From Craspedostauros australis (Eukaryota > Bacillariophyta > Bacillariophyceae > Mastogloiales > Achnanthaceae): DNA of 64,000 nt. Positions 45,123 through 54,000 of the stretch are shown one piece after another (position 1 is the stretch's first letter; each line of letters begins with the position of its first letter). The DNA lies in NCBI GenBank assembly GCA_026770025.1, contig JAMXDE010000022.1, positions 124,001-188,000 of the forward strand. The letters are read 5' to 3'. Under the pieces are notes generated by a model, which had not been told where the DNA came from, did no database searches, and saw only the letters and a program-made list of their open reading frames with translations. The position numbers and the translations under genes were made by a program.

Positions 45123-47028
45123 TGGTTGCGCCCCCTTCCTTGCTTGAGTCGGGGGGAACTGAGCCGGCCGCCTGTAATTGGGCGCGCAGCGCTGCGATGA
45201 TGGAGTCTTTGCTGGCAATCTCGTTGGATTGTTCTTGCACTCTCTTACGATTGCGTTCCGCCTCCTGGTCTTTCCTTGCTTCTCTCATGACTGCCTCCAG
45301 TTCATTCTCTATTTCTTCTGCCTCCGTCTGTGAGTCTGGTTGCGTGTACCGTGACGATGCCATTGATTTGCCAAGCTCAGTTGTGAACGTGTAGACCGAT
45401 TCATCCTCCAGCCTTGGCTTCTTTCGCCTTGGCGAGGCCTCTTGATCGTCTTCCATCATGCCCATGCCGTCGATTTGCACTTCTCCAAAGCCTTCGTCGA
45501 GCAGAAAGTCCATCTCCAGTTCCATCTCGGCGTCAACGTAGTCTCTGCTGTCGTCTTTTTGCATGAGACAGCTCATTTCGACGATGTCATCTGAGAACCA
45601 CGTGTTGGTTGACGCGTTGATCTCTGTGGCACATCGGACAGCGATGGTGTGGATGATTCCAACTGCTTCCGGGAATCGTTCACCAAATGCGACGATGTGT
45701 ATGGCATCTTCTTTACCGTCCGCCATGTGAGTGGTGCTCACGTCGTGGATGAGTGGACATCCCTCTTTGGTCTGCTTTGCCAGGAACTGTCGCAGCGTGA
45801 TTTGTTTGGTCTCTGGATCTGTTTCATCGAGCGAGAAGTCTCCCTTGAGCTGTTCGTACTTAAGCTGTCGCACGTATCGCTGGTGTTTCTTGATCATGGC
45901 CTTCACTTTGGTGGCGGTCTTGGCTCCCATGACGGACGTTCCCGGTTTGGGCACGTAGCGGTAGTTCAGCCCCCCACGGTGCGCGTCTCTTTTGTTGAAG
46001 ATTTGTCCCAGCATTTTGGATGCCCGTCGAGCGTCTTTGACGTCTGCGTGGATGTGCAGCGCCATCCATGGCGCGTTGTACCAGCTTCCTCCGTTAGCTC
46101 TGTGCTCGTCTTGGACGTCCTCCTGGACTTTTCCGATGAATTTGACTCTACCTCCAACCTTGATCTTCGCTCTGCTTTCCTCCAGCAGTTGGTTGATGAT
46201 TTCGAGGGTTTGCTTCGCCTTCGTGAAGTTGCCTGAGTATGCCATGAATCCGATTTCGGTGATGTGCTCCGCGTCCCTTAGGTCTTGGACGTAGGCATAT
46301 TCTCCTTCGGTGTAGGATCCTTCCATCTCGTTGCTTCTGCTGGTGAAGATTTGCATGTCGACGTTGGAGGCCAGTAGAATCTGCATGTACACGTCCTCGC
46401 TCCTTGAGCTTGGATTCGCCTTTCCCACGTAGATTCTGAGGTCCTTCCATTGGGCTGGAACTCCCTCTGTTGTTGAGATGCATCCTTTCTTTTTGTTCTT
46501 CTTGTACCACGGGCGTATGACAAGACTCTTGTCCATTTCTTTGGCCTCCTCCCACCACTGTGCGAACCTTGCCTGGAAATCTCTGACCGGCGTGCGAGAC
46601 CCTTTCGGGATCTTCAAGCGCATTTCAAATCTTTCGTAGTGGCGCCGCTTGATGTTACCGATCTGCGTCTCCCTTGCCTCCACTGTCGTCCACCCTTGCT
46701 TTTTGGCGGCGTCCTCTCCAGATTCCCCAGATGCGTCTGGTTGGTCAGAAGTAGGATTGGAGCTTGGAAGTGCTGCTGCTGTCGGGGCTTTGACGGTTTT
46801 GGGTCGCTTGGATTTGCCCTCCTTGACTGTGGTTGTGAATGCCGTGAGGTTCGATTGGCGCAAGGGTCGCTTGGTGATGAGCGCCTCGAGGTCGTGACTG
46901 CTGTCGTCGCTATCTTCTTCCATGGGTTCCAATGCTGAGTCAACCTCCGGTGGGCCCAGCTCTTCTGGGTATTGGCTGCCCATGTAGTTGACTGCGGCTG
47001 CCCACATGATCGTCATCTGATTCGCCAT
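45115..47028 (-). CDS. LINE ORF1 protein, 637 aa
   Basis: ATG at 47028, TAA at 45117-45115. Residues 1-110 are acidic, then basic and low in complexity. Residues 120-480 look globular with repeated hydrophobic strands (RFEMRLKIPKG, DLRIYVGKAN, ALHIHADVKDAR, AIHIVAFGERF). From about 560 a charged coiled coil runs to near the end. LINE ORF1 proteins bind the element RNA and multimerise through coiled coils; the basic region and the coil fit that, but I see no RRM or CCHC motif that would prove it. The start lies 18 bp after the ORF0 stop. The frame is intact. Confidence 0.82.
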   Translation of the reverse strand: MANQMTIMWAAAVNYMGSQYPEELGPPEVDSALEPMEEDSDDSSHDLEALITKRPLRQSNLTAFTTTVKEGKSKRPKTVKAPTAAALPSSNPTSDQPDASGESGEDAAKKQGWTTVEARETQIGNIKRRHYERFEMRLKIPKGSRTPVRDFQARFAQWWEEAKEMDKSLVIRPWYKKNKKKGCISTTEGVPAQWKDLRIYVGKANPSSRSEDVYMQILLASNVDMQIFTSRSNEMEGSYTEGEYAYVQDLRDAEHITEIGFMAYSGNFTKAKQTLEIINQLLEESRAKIKVGGRVKFIGKVQEDVQDEHRANGGSWYNAPWMALHIHADVKDARRASKMLGQIFNKRDAHRGGLNYRYVPKPGTSVMGAKTATKVKAMIKKHQRYVRQLKYEQLKGDFSLDETDPETKQITLRQFLAKQTKEGCPLIHDVSTTHMADGKEDAIHIVAFGERFPEAVGIIHTIAVRCATEINASTNTWFSDDIVEMSCLMQKDDSRDYVDAEMELEMDFLLDEGFGEVQIDGMGMMEDDQEASPRRKKPRLEDESVYTFTTELGKSMASSRYTQPDSQTEAEEIENELEAVMREARKDQEAERNRKRVQEQSNEIASKDSIIAALRAQLQAAGSVPPDSSKEGGATNE

Positions 47029-47046
47029 CGTCTTTGGGTGCTCCCC

Positions 47047-47596
47047 TCATGGTGATGGTCCAAAGCATTTACCAGGGTCAGTGAGAGACAAGTCTGCTAT
47101 CATCTGTTTGATTCCTGTTCGCTTGGGGTCATCCGGTGAGATTTTTGCCTTCCCAAGTTTTGTGATTCTGCCGTCCATCACGACTTGGAAGAACTCAGTG
47201 ATCTCTTGGACTGTTGGGACCATTGCCGAGACGAGAGAGGTGTCGTTGCCTTCCCACAGAGCTTTCTGAGACAGCACCTGCTTTGTCTTGTTGTGCAGCG
47301 ATCGTCCCGTCTCTCCAAAGACCTCCTCTGCGGTGTATCCTTTGGCTTGCGTGATGACGCTCAATGGGAGTTTTTTTCCAACGAGAAGCGTTGGGAGTTT
47401 GCCATGTGGTGGCTATCCATCCTTGTTTCTCCAGCTCTACTGCTTCGTTTGCTTTCGGATCTGGCTCTGGCGGTGGCTTTGTCTGCTGGGCTTGTGCTCC
47501 GTTGGTTGTTGCTTCGACTTCCATGTCGTCAACAGCTTTGTCGGTTACGATGCGGACCTGCTTCGTGGTCTTTTTCGCTTGCTGTTTGCGATCCAT
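47047..47596 (-). pseudogene. LINE ORF0, small basic/acidic protein, frameshifted
   Basis: An ATG at 47596 begins a Lys-rich, then Gln/Pro/Glu-rich frame. It switches frame at a run of seven A (minus strand) near 47368-47375, after which the second frame (47047-47364 region) continues to a TGA at 47049-47047. Both halves have coding character, so one ORF of about 180 residues is likely in an undamaged copy. The shift is either a one-base indel in the homopolymer (mutation or sequencing error) or a programmed slip. I see no known domain. Confidence 0.6.
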
Positions 47597-48468
47597 GGCT
47601 GCGTACAAACTTCTGTAGACTTAGTACCGTGAAATTGTTGATGTGTTCTGTTTTGGATTTTATTGTTGTTACTGTGTGTTTCGGATTTTCGGGTTCTGGT
47701 ATTATGAACTGGGTTGTACAGCTCGGACGTTTCAACGTCGCATTTGCAACCTCTTCTCTCTCGCGTTTCACGTCGACACCATGAAAAGGGCATCTCACAC
47801 GAGCACTTAAGATATGGGGGTACCTCAAGAACAAATCAACGCTCAGAACCATGATCGACTCAAAGCCCATCGCATTCGAGAACTTCAATCCAGAATCGCC
47901 CAACCCGGAGATGGTTGCACAGATGAAGGAAGAGTACCCCGAAGCGGCTGAGGACATTGACGATCAGGCACCAGCAGCGATATATCCTGAGATCCAGATG
48001 TGCGCATTCGTTGATGCGGACCATGCACATGACCTGGTCACGCGGAGATCGAACACCGGCATCATCATATTCCTGGGGCGCACCCCAGTGCACTTCTCCA
48101 GCAAACGCCAGACATCAGTCACAACATCAACGTACGGAGCCGAATTCAATGCAATGCGCTCGGCTACCGAGAAAATCATTGCACTCCGATCGCTGGGAGT
48201 CACAGTCAAAGCGCCAACGATCATGTTCGGCGACAACAATGCAGTGATATCGAACACGACCATTGCAGACAGCTTGCTTCAAAAGAAGCACGTGGCAATC
48301 TCATTCCACAGAGTCCGCGAAGCGGTGGGAGCTGGAATCCTTGTTCCAGTCTATGTCCCATCGAAGCAGAACTTTGCGGATATGCTCACAAAGGCACTGG
48401 CAAAGCCAGAACTCACATCATTTGTCACAACTCTGTTCTATGCAGGTCTACCTCGAGATCAACGGGCG

Positions 48469-48638
48469 TGACAATTCTCACTGAATTCCTTACTTCTTAC
48501 TCTTTTACTAATCGTACTAGTCAAATACTGGTCAGGGGTTGTCTTCGGACAACACTCACAAATAAACAACAAGAGCTCCGACCAGGGCACGCAACAACGG
48601 GCCAATACGTCTTCCGTAGTTACTTGTACTGTTTGACA
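48469..48638 (+). repeat. 3' LTR of Copia element 1 (170 bp)
   Basis: Same ends as the 5' copy. Its first three bases (TGA, 48469-48471) form the stop codon of pol, so coding sequence runs straight into the LTR. There is no clear polypurine tract upstream. Confidence 0.95.
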
Positions 48639-48643
48639 ACCAC

Positions 48644-49579
48644 CATGCTCCGCAATTGGCACAATAACCGAGGGGCAGGGGTTGCTTCGGCGACTAACAA
48701 TCCAATCAACCATAGATTCAATCAACCAACTGCTCCAGAGTTGATCTTCAAATGGAAGGAGGCCGCTCCCATGATGGGATTCGTTGGCGACAGCGCTGCG
48801 AGCGAAGCGGCTTTCGCACTATCATCATGATGGGCAGTGCCGATCGGCTTCGTCATAGGCCGTGCGTGCAGTCCTCTGTGCCTTCAACATGCCAGCACTG
48901 CCAGCACAAGAATCCCTTGGCCTGCACAGCCGCTGATCGCGAACACTCGAGTCAACTCAGACCGCACAAACAATTCTCGCACCACAACTGGTGCGTGACC
49001 ACATCAGCTCAATGGAACGTGGTTCGTTGTCGTCGTTTGGTGATCCGCATGAGAGCCCGCCAATTTATCGCTCTCACTATTGAATGCGTCATTCTGCAAC
49101 CAAGATAAGACGCATTTATACAGACCAATGGTGACACTATCGGAAACGCAGTGGCTTGCCGGTGGGTACCAGGCATGCTCAAATGGCTGGCCGCCACGCA
49201 TGGTTTCTGTCGTCTCCTTCAGGCGGGCCGAGGTCTTCATCAGAGCTCGACTCAAAACCGAATGTCGAGCATCCTCAACCGCATCCTTCACTTTCGCCCA
49301 GGAAACCAACGATTGCAGCAGGCATGGGAAGATATCGCCAAGGTGCCGCGATGAACGCGGAAGAAGAGAGCAAACGGGCGGCTCGGATGGTGAAGAATCC
49401 CGTCGGCACTACACTATTGTGGTCTCTGCGAACAATGGCGAAGCATCTTCTGCATCGCCACGAAACGAAAATGGTGAGACGGCACGCCGCGAAGTTTGTG
49501 AAACAGTATCTGACAGCGGCTCTATTGTGTTGTATACTCTACTCACTGGAAGGCAGTTCTATTCGTACTCCTGTTCCTC
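48644..49579. other. Right flank of Copia element 1, no resolved gene
   Basis: About 0.94 kb. Both strands have open frames over 49004-49730. The minus-strand one has a charged helical stretch (about 49100-49310) and the plus-strand one is Lys/Arg-rich near 49350-49500. They contradict each other, and neither has a clear start and end. The 3' UTR of the split secreted-protein gene should lie at the right edge. Confidence 0.4.
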
Positions 49580-50179
49580 TCAGAACAACATCACAATGGA
49601 TCCTAACGTGGACACAGCCGCCAATGAACCCAACTTCCACGCCAACGCACCATCTGCGCCAGACGCATCAGCCTCACCACCAACGACTTCACTGACATCT
49701 TCAGCAAGGAACTTGTCCAATGCCTTCTGAGCAAAGGAAGAGAGAGCACGCCCACCTCCTCCATTGCTGCCAGCATCATTGCAGTCCAACATGTCAGCCT
49801 CAAAGCCAGGACAGCTGCCGAAGTTGATGTTGTAGAACGCACCCCAACGGTTGGACTGCATCCCGAACAACGCATCCGGGTTCACCTCCAAGTTCTCATG
49901 AACGATGAAGTCGAAGCACAACGGCGTGAATCGTCCGAAACCGACATCACGGCCGATGTCGAAGCAGATGGTCTGCTTTCCGGTGAAGGTGATGAACTCG
50001 AAGTTATCACGAGGACGCGCGGAAGGGAAGACTTCGAGGTTTGTGTGGAGGCGATTCTTCGCTCCGACTCCCGTTTCGCAGAATGCGAGGAGTTCCTCCG
50101 ATGTCGTATGACATTCGGCATCGCCTTCGCAATACTCGAAGGTGGGCGCATCAGCGCTGTTGCTATTGCTGTTGCTGTT
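49580..50179 (-). pseudogene. 3' half of a secreted-protein gene split by Copia element 2
   Basis: The frame continues from the 5' half at 57559-57939 across the insertion, beginning with an Asn-Ser repeat that includes the duplicated GCTGTT (AACAGC in sense). It encodes 199 codons ending in TGA at 49582-49580. The body has six or more Cys (YCEGDAEC, FCETG, ICFD, LCFD, SCPG, LDCND), consistent with disulphides outside the cell. The C-terminus is a hydrophobic stretch (LGSLAAVSTLGSIVMLF) after a Gly/Ala/Ser-rich segment, the pattern of a GPI-attachment signal. Without the element the gene would encode about 324 residues. The family is not recognised. As the sequence stands, no single transcript from the gene's own promoter would reach this half without crossing 7.4 kb of retrotransposon. 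Confidence 0.82.
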
Positions 50180-50353
50180 TGTCAGGAATCGGGTGTTCTG
50201 AAACACCATATTGCCGCACCTCCCAAGAGTAAGGAGCCGAACGTGGGGATATTCTACATTACCGCAACTCCCACGTTTGATCATTGTGACACAGAAAAAT
50301 GTGAGCTGCACGTAACTCGCGGTGGAGAACGCCACGTGCCGAATACGAACCAT
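50180..50353 (-). other. LTR-borne antisense ATG in frame with the split host gene
   Basis: An ATG at 50353 on the minus strand of the 5' LTR opens a frame that crosses the LTR edge and continues in the host gene frame to 49580. It would join 58 LTR-coded residues to the C-terminal half of the host protein. Confidence 0.75.
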
Positions 50354-50995
50354 GCCTGACGTTCATGACTCCAATGCAGGAATGCGAATCACACGTGTAT
50401 GTCGCAGGGGGCGGGGATGTTGGAATCGTGACCAACATCACGATACGAACAACTACGGCCCCCACATCGCAACCAATGAGATAAGAGTACTGGGAACGAA
50501 CCTGGGAACGAACCTGGGAACGAACCTGGTATGAGGAACATCCAGGAAGCCGGTGAAGTGATCGGCGAAGAAACAATCAGAAACGATCGGAGTCGACCAG
50601 TGTTGATCGGAGATGATCGGAGATGTCTGATGATCAAGGAGCTGAGCAAGCTCCCAACCAAGGCGTTCCCGCAACGGATGAGAGATCGTGATCTGATCGA
50701 ATGAGCCGATCTGTGTCATGCCTACGACTCGGTGATGTCTAAGGCATCGAAACTATTGGCGGAGGACAACGTGCTAATGTGCACGAATATGGGGTACTTG
50801 GTGGTGCATGCATGTCCATGATGAATTTGCGATGAATGCAAGATGGATGTCTGCTAGACCAACAGGGGGACCCATGGCAATCTCAGGAGGAGATTGGACT
50901 TTGCATTCGAGAGCAATGAAGAGCTCACAGTTCAGAGAAGTAGATTCTAACAAACGATTAGTTCTCTACTATCACACCACCCCGGATTTCCAACA
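50180..50995 (+). repeat. 5' LTR of Copia element 2 (816 bp)
   Basis: Starts TGTCAGGAATCGGG and ends TTTCCAACA. It contains three tandem copies of a 12-bp unit (GGGAACGAACCT, about 50494-50529) and a GATCGGAGAT repeat near 50606-50626. Confidence 0.96.
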
Positions 50996-51073
50996 CGTTT
51001 CGAAACGTTACGATTGAAATCCTACGTTTCACCCCGCACCAACAAGCCATCATCCACCTTCATCATCATCATC

Positions 51074-54000
51074 ATGAGTACCTACGAGACCAAGTCCGAC
51101 AAGATCGTCTACTTTGACGGTAAAAAGGAGAACTGGAAGTTCTGGCACGCCAAGTTCCTCTGTCGCGCTAACCGTCGTGGTTACCGCGACATGCTCTTGA
51201 AGCCCTACTCCGATGTGAAGGTGACTGCTCCCTCCGCCGCAGCCGAGTCCCTGGTCGCAACCATCAAGCCTGATCCAGGCGCCAAACTCAAGGCGGGTAC
51301 CAAGTCTGGTACCAAACCAAGCGCTGCGGATCTAGCGGAGTACAAGGCAGCAATGGCAAGGTTCGCCTTCGAGGAACTGACCATGGCAATGAACCATGAT
51401 TCGAAGGAAGGCAAGATCGCCTTCGAGGCGGTGTGGGGATGCGAGGGCATGCTGAATGGAGGAGGCGATCCTCATGCAGCTTGGGTGGCCCTCGGTCGCA
51501 TCTACGAGCAGCGCACTGCGCCTATGAAGGCAAAGTTGCTGGCGGAGCTCAATGCGATGCGATTGAAGAAGGGAGAGAATCCGGATCTCTTCTTGACGGA
51601 CATGGAGGTCCTTCGCAACCGACTGATCGACCAGGAGGTGATCATCGATGCGGAGCAGTTCAACATGCTCGTGCTCAACGCACTCTGCCGCGAGTACGAG
51701 ATGGACGTGAAGCTGCTCGAACTCAAGTTCCACGGAAAGGAACGAGAGATGACTGTGGGCGACATCCGCGAAGCTGTGAGCCTAACCTACGACCGCCACC
51801 ATCTCAAACATGGTTATAAGCGCGCAGGCAACAGCAGCAACGAGGAGCTCGCTCTGTTCGGAGCTGGACAGTTCAAAGGAAACTGTCGCAACTGCGGTGC
51901 CTACGGGCACAAGAAGGCGGACTGTCGTGCGCCAGCCAAGGGAGGCAACAACAAGAAAGGCGGTGGGTCCAAGAAGAAGGGCTACAACGCCGATGCCAAG
52001 AGCGGATCCAAGAAAGGCGGATTCGACGGCAAGTGCAACTACTGTGGAAAGGCAGGGCACAAGATCATCCAATGCTTCAAGCTGAAGGCAGCAATGAAGG
52101 AAGCCGAGAGCGCCAATATGGCGATGGATGGCGACGACGCGATGGACGACATGGCACTCGTCATCGCAGACGGTGCATTCGTTGAGATCGACGATCTTGA
52201 TGAGATCGAACTCGAGGATGGACTCGAAGAGGATCTCTTCGAAATCATGGAGTCGTTTCCTTCAACCGTGAGAGCCGAATCGCCAATCAACGAAGGCATC
52301 CGTGACCTCATGAACGATGACCTGCTCGAATCAGACGAGAGCATCGGGGTCACTGAAGTCGCAATGCCAGGGGTCGATGTCAACAATGCGCCACCAGCGC
52401 AAGAAGAGGAAGCAACCGGCACTCGCATGAGCAGCGCCATTGACTACTTCCTACGTGACGAGATCGACCGCGTGTGCGAACGCAGCAGGATGGATGCATG
52501 GTGTCCAATCTGCCTCGCGCGTGGAGCGATGTATTCGTGGTGCACGGAGTGCACCGAATTCAACGTGTTCAAGATCCGAGCCCCATGGGCGTTCAGAAAG
52601 ATCCCGACGACCACCGAACCGGAAAGGATTCGCCGTCGCGCGATCCTGAGCCGATTCGACTCAGTGGAGGACGCCGTGAGGGTCTCTCTCTCCAACGTCT
52701 TGGAAGCCGTGCAGGTGCGAATCAATGGCGCCATCTTGTGCTACGACGTGAGGAGGGAATCCATTCGGGAGAGAGCCTACTGCTTGGGAACCCGAGAGCT
52801 CTACTACATGCTCACCCAAATTGGGTTTGATGGAGCATACGACATATCGCTCAAGATCGTGGTCATCAACGAGCTGCTCGAAGAGAAAGGACTACCACTA
52901 CTCCCCAAGCACCTCATCTTGAGGATGAGCCGCTTATGTACCCAACGCGTCTCATGGATGAGAGGCTGGGACGACACCGAAGTAAGAGACGGCTTGGAGT
53001 GCCCGGAACTCCCAAAGGTCAGACCAATGGCAGGAAGCCCGGAATACAAATTCGAGCTGATGGAACACTTCGAACAAGCAAGGTTCGGACACGAAATGGC
53101 CATGGTGATCGAAGATCACGATTCGAGTGAGAGCAACCGCGAGCTGGTTGCATCAGACCAACATGAAGCTAACACATGGTTGGGGGATACCGGCGCGTCT
53201 TGCCACTTGACTAACAACGATGAGGGCATGACTAATGTGCGCCTCTCGAACTTTTCTGTGAAGGTGGGAAGCGGAAAATTCCTCCGCGCCACCAAGGTCG
53301 GTGATCTACGCATGCGAGTGATGCAGAAGGACGGCAAGAGTGCCATCATCATCCTGAAGGGAGTGCGTTACGTGCCTAAGCTCTGGGTCAACCTGTTGAG
53401 CATCGGCAAGGCGCTCCATAATGGATTCAACATCAGTAACAAGGGCGTGATCATTGCACTGGATAAGAATGGGCAGCGCATCCAATTCGATCGGATCATG
53501 GCAACTCACAGCGGATTCGTGCTCGGTGTGAACATGATACCTGCCCCCAAGAGCGAAGAGATGGCGAATATCGGGCTCGACACAAAGAAGCCCAAGGATG
53601 TGAATAAACTCCATAAAATGCTAGGCCACGTTGACTCTTACACGATCTCCAGGACGGCGAGACAATATGGATGGAATGTCACTGGGACTCTTAATCCATG
53701 CGAGGACTGCGCGATCGGAAAGGCGAAGCAAAAACGCCTGACCAAAACTCTCCAACTACGAGCGAAGAAGGTCGGAGAACGACTCTTCATGGATACTTCA
53801 AGTGTCCAAGCAACGAGCTTCGGACATGGGAAGTACTGGTTACTGGTCATCGACGACTACAGTGACTACTGCTGGAGCTACTTCGTTAAAGAAAAGAGCG
53901 AAGTCGGTCCCAAACTACTATCCTTGTTGAAGTGGCTATCAGGCAATCAACAAGTGACAGTGAAGAATGTCAGATGTGACAATGCCGGAGAGAACTACAG

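Larger units (their letters stand above)
39333..47704 (-). mobile_element. Non-LTR retrotransposon (LINE) with APE-type endonuclease and RNase H, 8.4 kb, nested in Copia element 1
   Basis: The minus strand carries, 5' to 3', a short 5' UTR (about 108 bp), a small first frame (ORF0), ORF1, ORF2 and a 159-bp 3' UTR. ORF2 encodes endonuclease, reverse transcriptase, RNase H and a C-terminal CCHC motif, the domain set of the I/Tad-like LINE group; I cannot assign a clade. The 16-bp target duplication and the presence of both UTRs suggest a full-length, not 5'-truncated, copy. The 3' end is T-rich in sense orientation (TTATTTTTT), not poly-A. The only coding defect seen is a frameshift in ORF0. 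Confidence 0.93.
39317..47720. repeat. 16-bp target site duplication of the nested LINE
   Basis: TGAACTGGGTTGTACA occurs at 39317-39332 and 47705-47720. It belongs to the Copia pol (coding NWVVQ), and joining the two sides at it restores the pol frame. This fixes the LINE at about 39333-47704; the last A or two are ambiguous because A residues follow. Confidence 0.93.
36022..48471 (+). pseudogene. Broken Copia element 1 pol: protease, integrase, reverse transcriptase, RNase H
   Basis: One reading frame runs through 36022-39332 and resumes at 47721-48471 after the LINE. Protease: LDSGADG with Asp at 36241. Integrase: Asp at 36865, Asp in SDNSQ near 37037, Glu in HAERA near 37145. The tail before the first stop has a chromodomain-like stretch (about 38080-38190). 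The reverse transcriptase in the third segment has HVDD (about 39007) in place of YVDD. RNase H lies right of the LINE, with DADHAHD, TYGAEF and GDNNAV motifs. Stops: TGA 38209, TGA 38578, TAG 39142, TGA 47782. The frame is preserved between them, so decay is by substitution and not by indels. The nested LINE breaks the gene between the reverse transcriptase and RNase H domains. Confidence 0.9.
34388..48638 (+). mobile_element. Copia-type LTR retrotransposon, element 1, interrupted by a LINE
   Basis: 14.25 kb between TG and CA ends; about 5.86 kb once the nested LINE and one copy of its duplication are removed. The order is LTR, gag, then protease, integrase, reverse transcriptase and RNase H, then LTR. 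Integrase before reverse transcriptase makes it Copia. The LTRs differ at three positions of 170. The pol frame carries stops at 38209, 38578, 39142 and 47782 in addition to the LINE, so the copy cannot move on its own. It is a different family from element 2: the LTR is much shorter, gag and pol are in separate frames, and the integrase tail differs. Confidence 0.95.
34383..48643. repeat. 5-bp target site duplication ACCAC flanking Copia element 1
   Basis: ACCAC lies immediately outside the element at 34383-34387 and again at 48639-48643. A 5-bp duplication is typical of Copia integration and shows that both ends belong to one insertion. Confidence 0.9.

Noticed and set aside
49080-49730. 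216-codon plus-strand frame
   Set aside because: Its right end overlaps the host protein's C-terminal codons on the other strand and no start is convincing. Left as unresolved.
50494-50529. Short direct repeats in the LTR, considered as a CRISPR-like array
   Set aside because: Three contiguous 12-bp copies without spacers, duplicated with the LTR; an ordinary tandem repeat.
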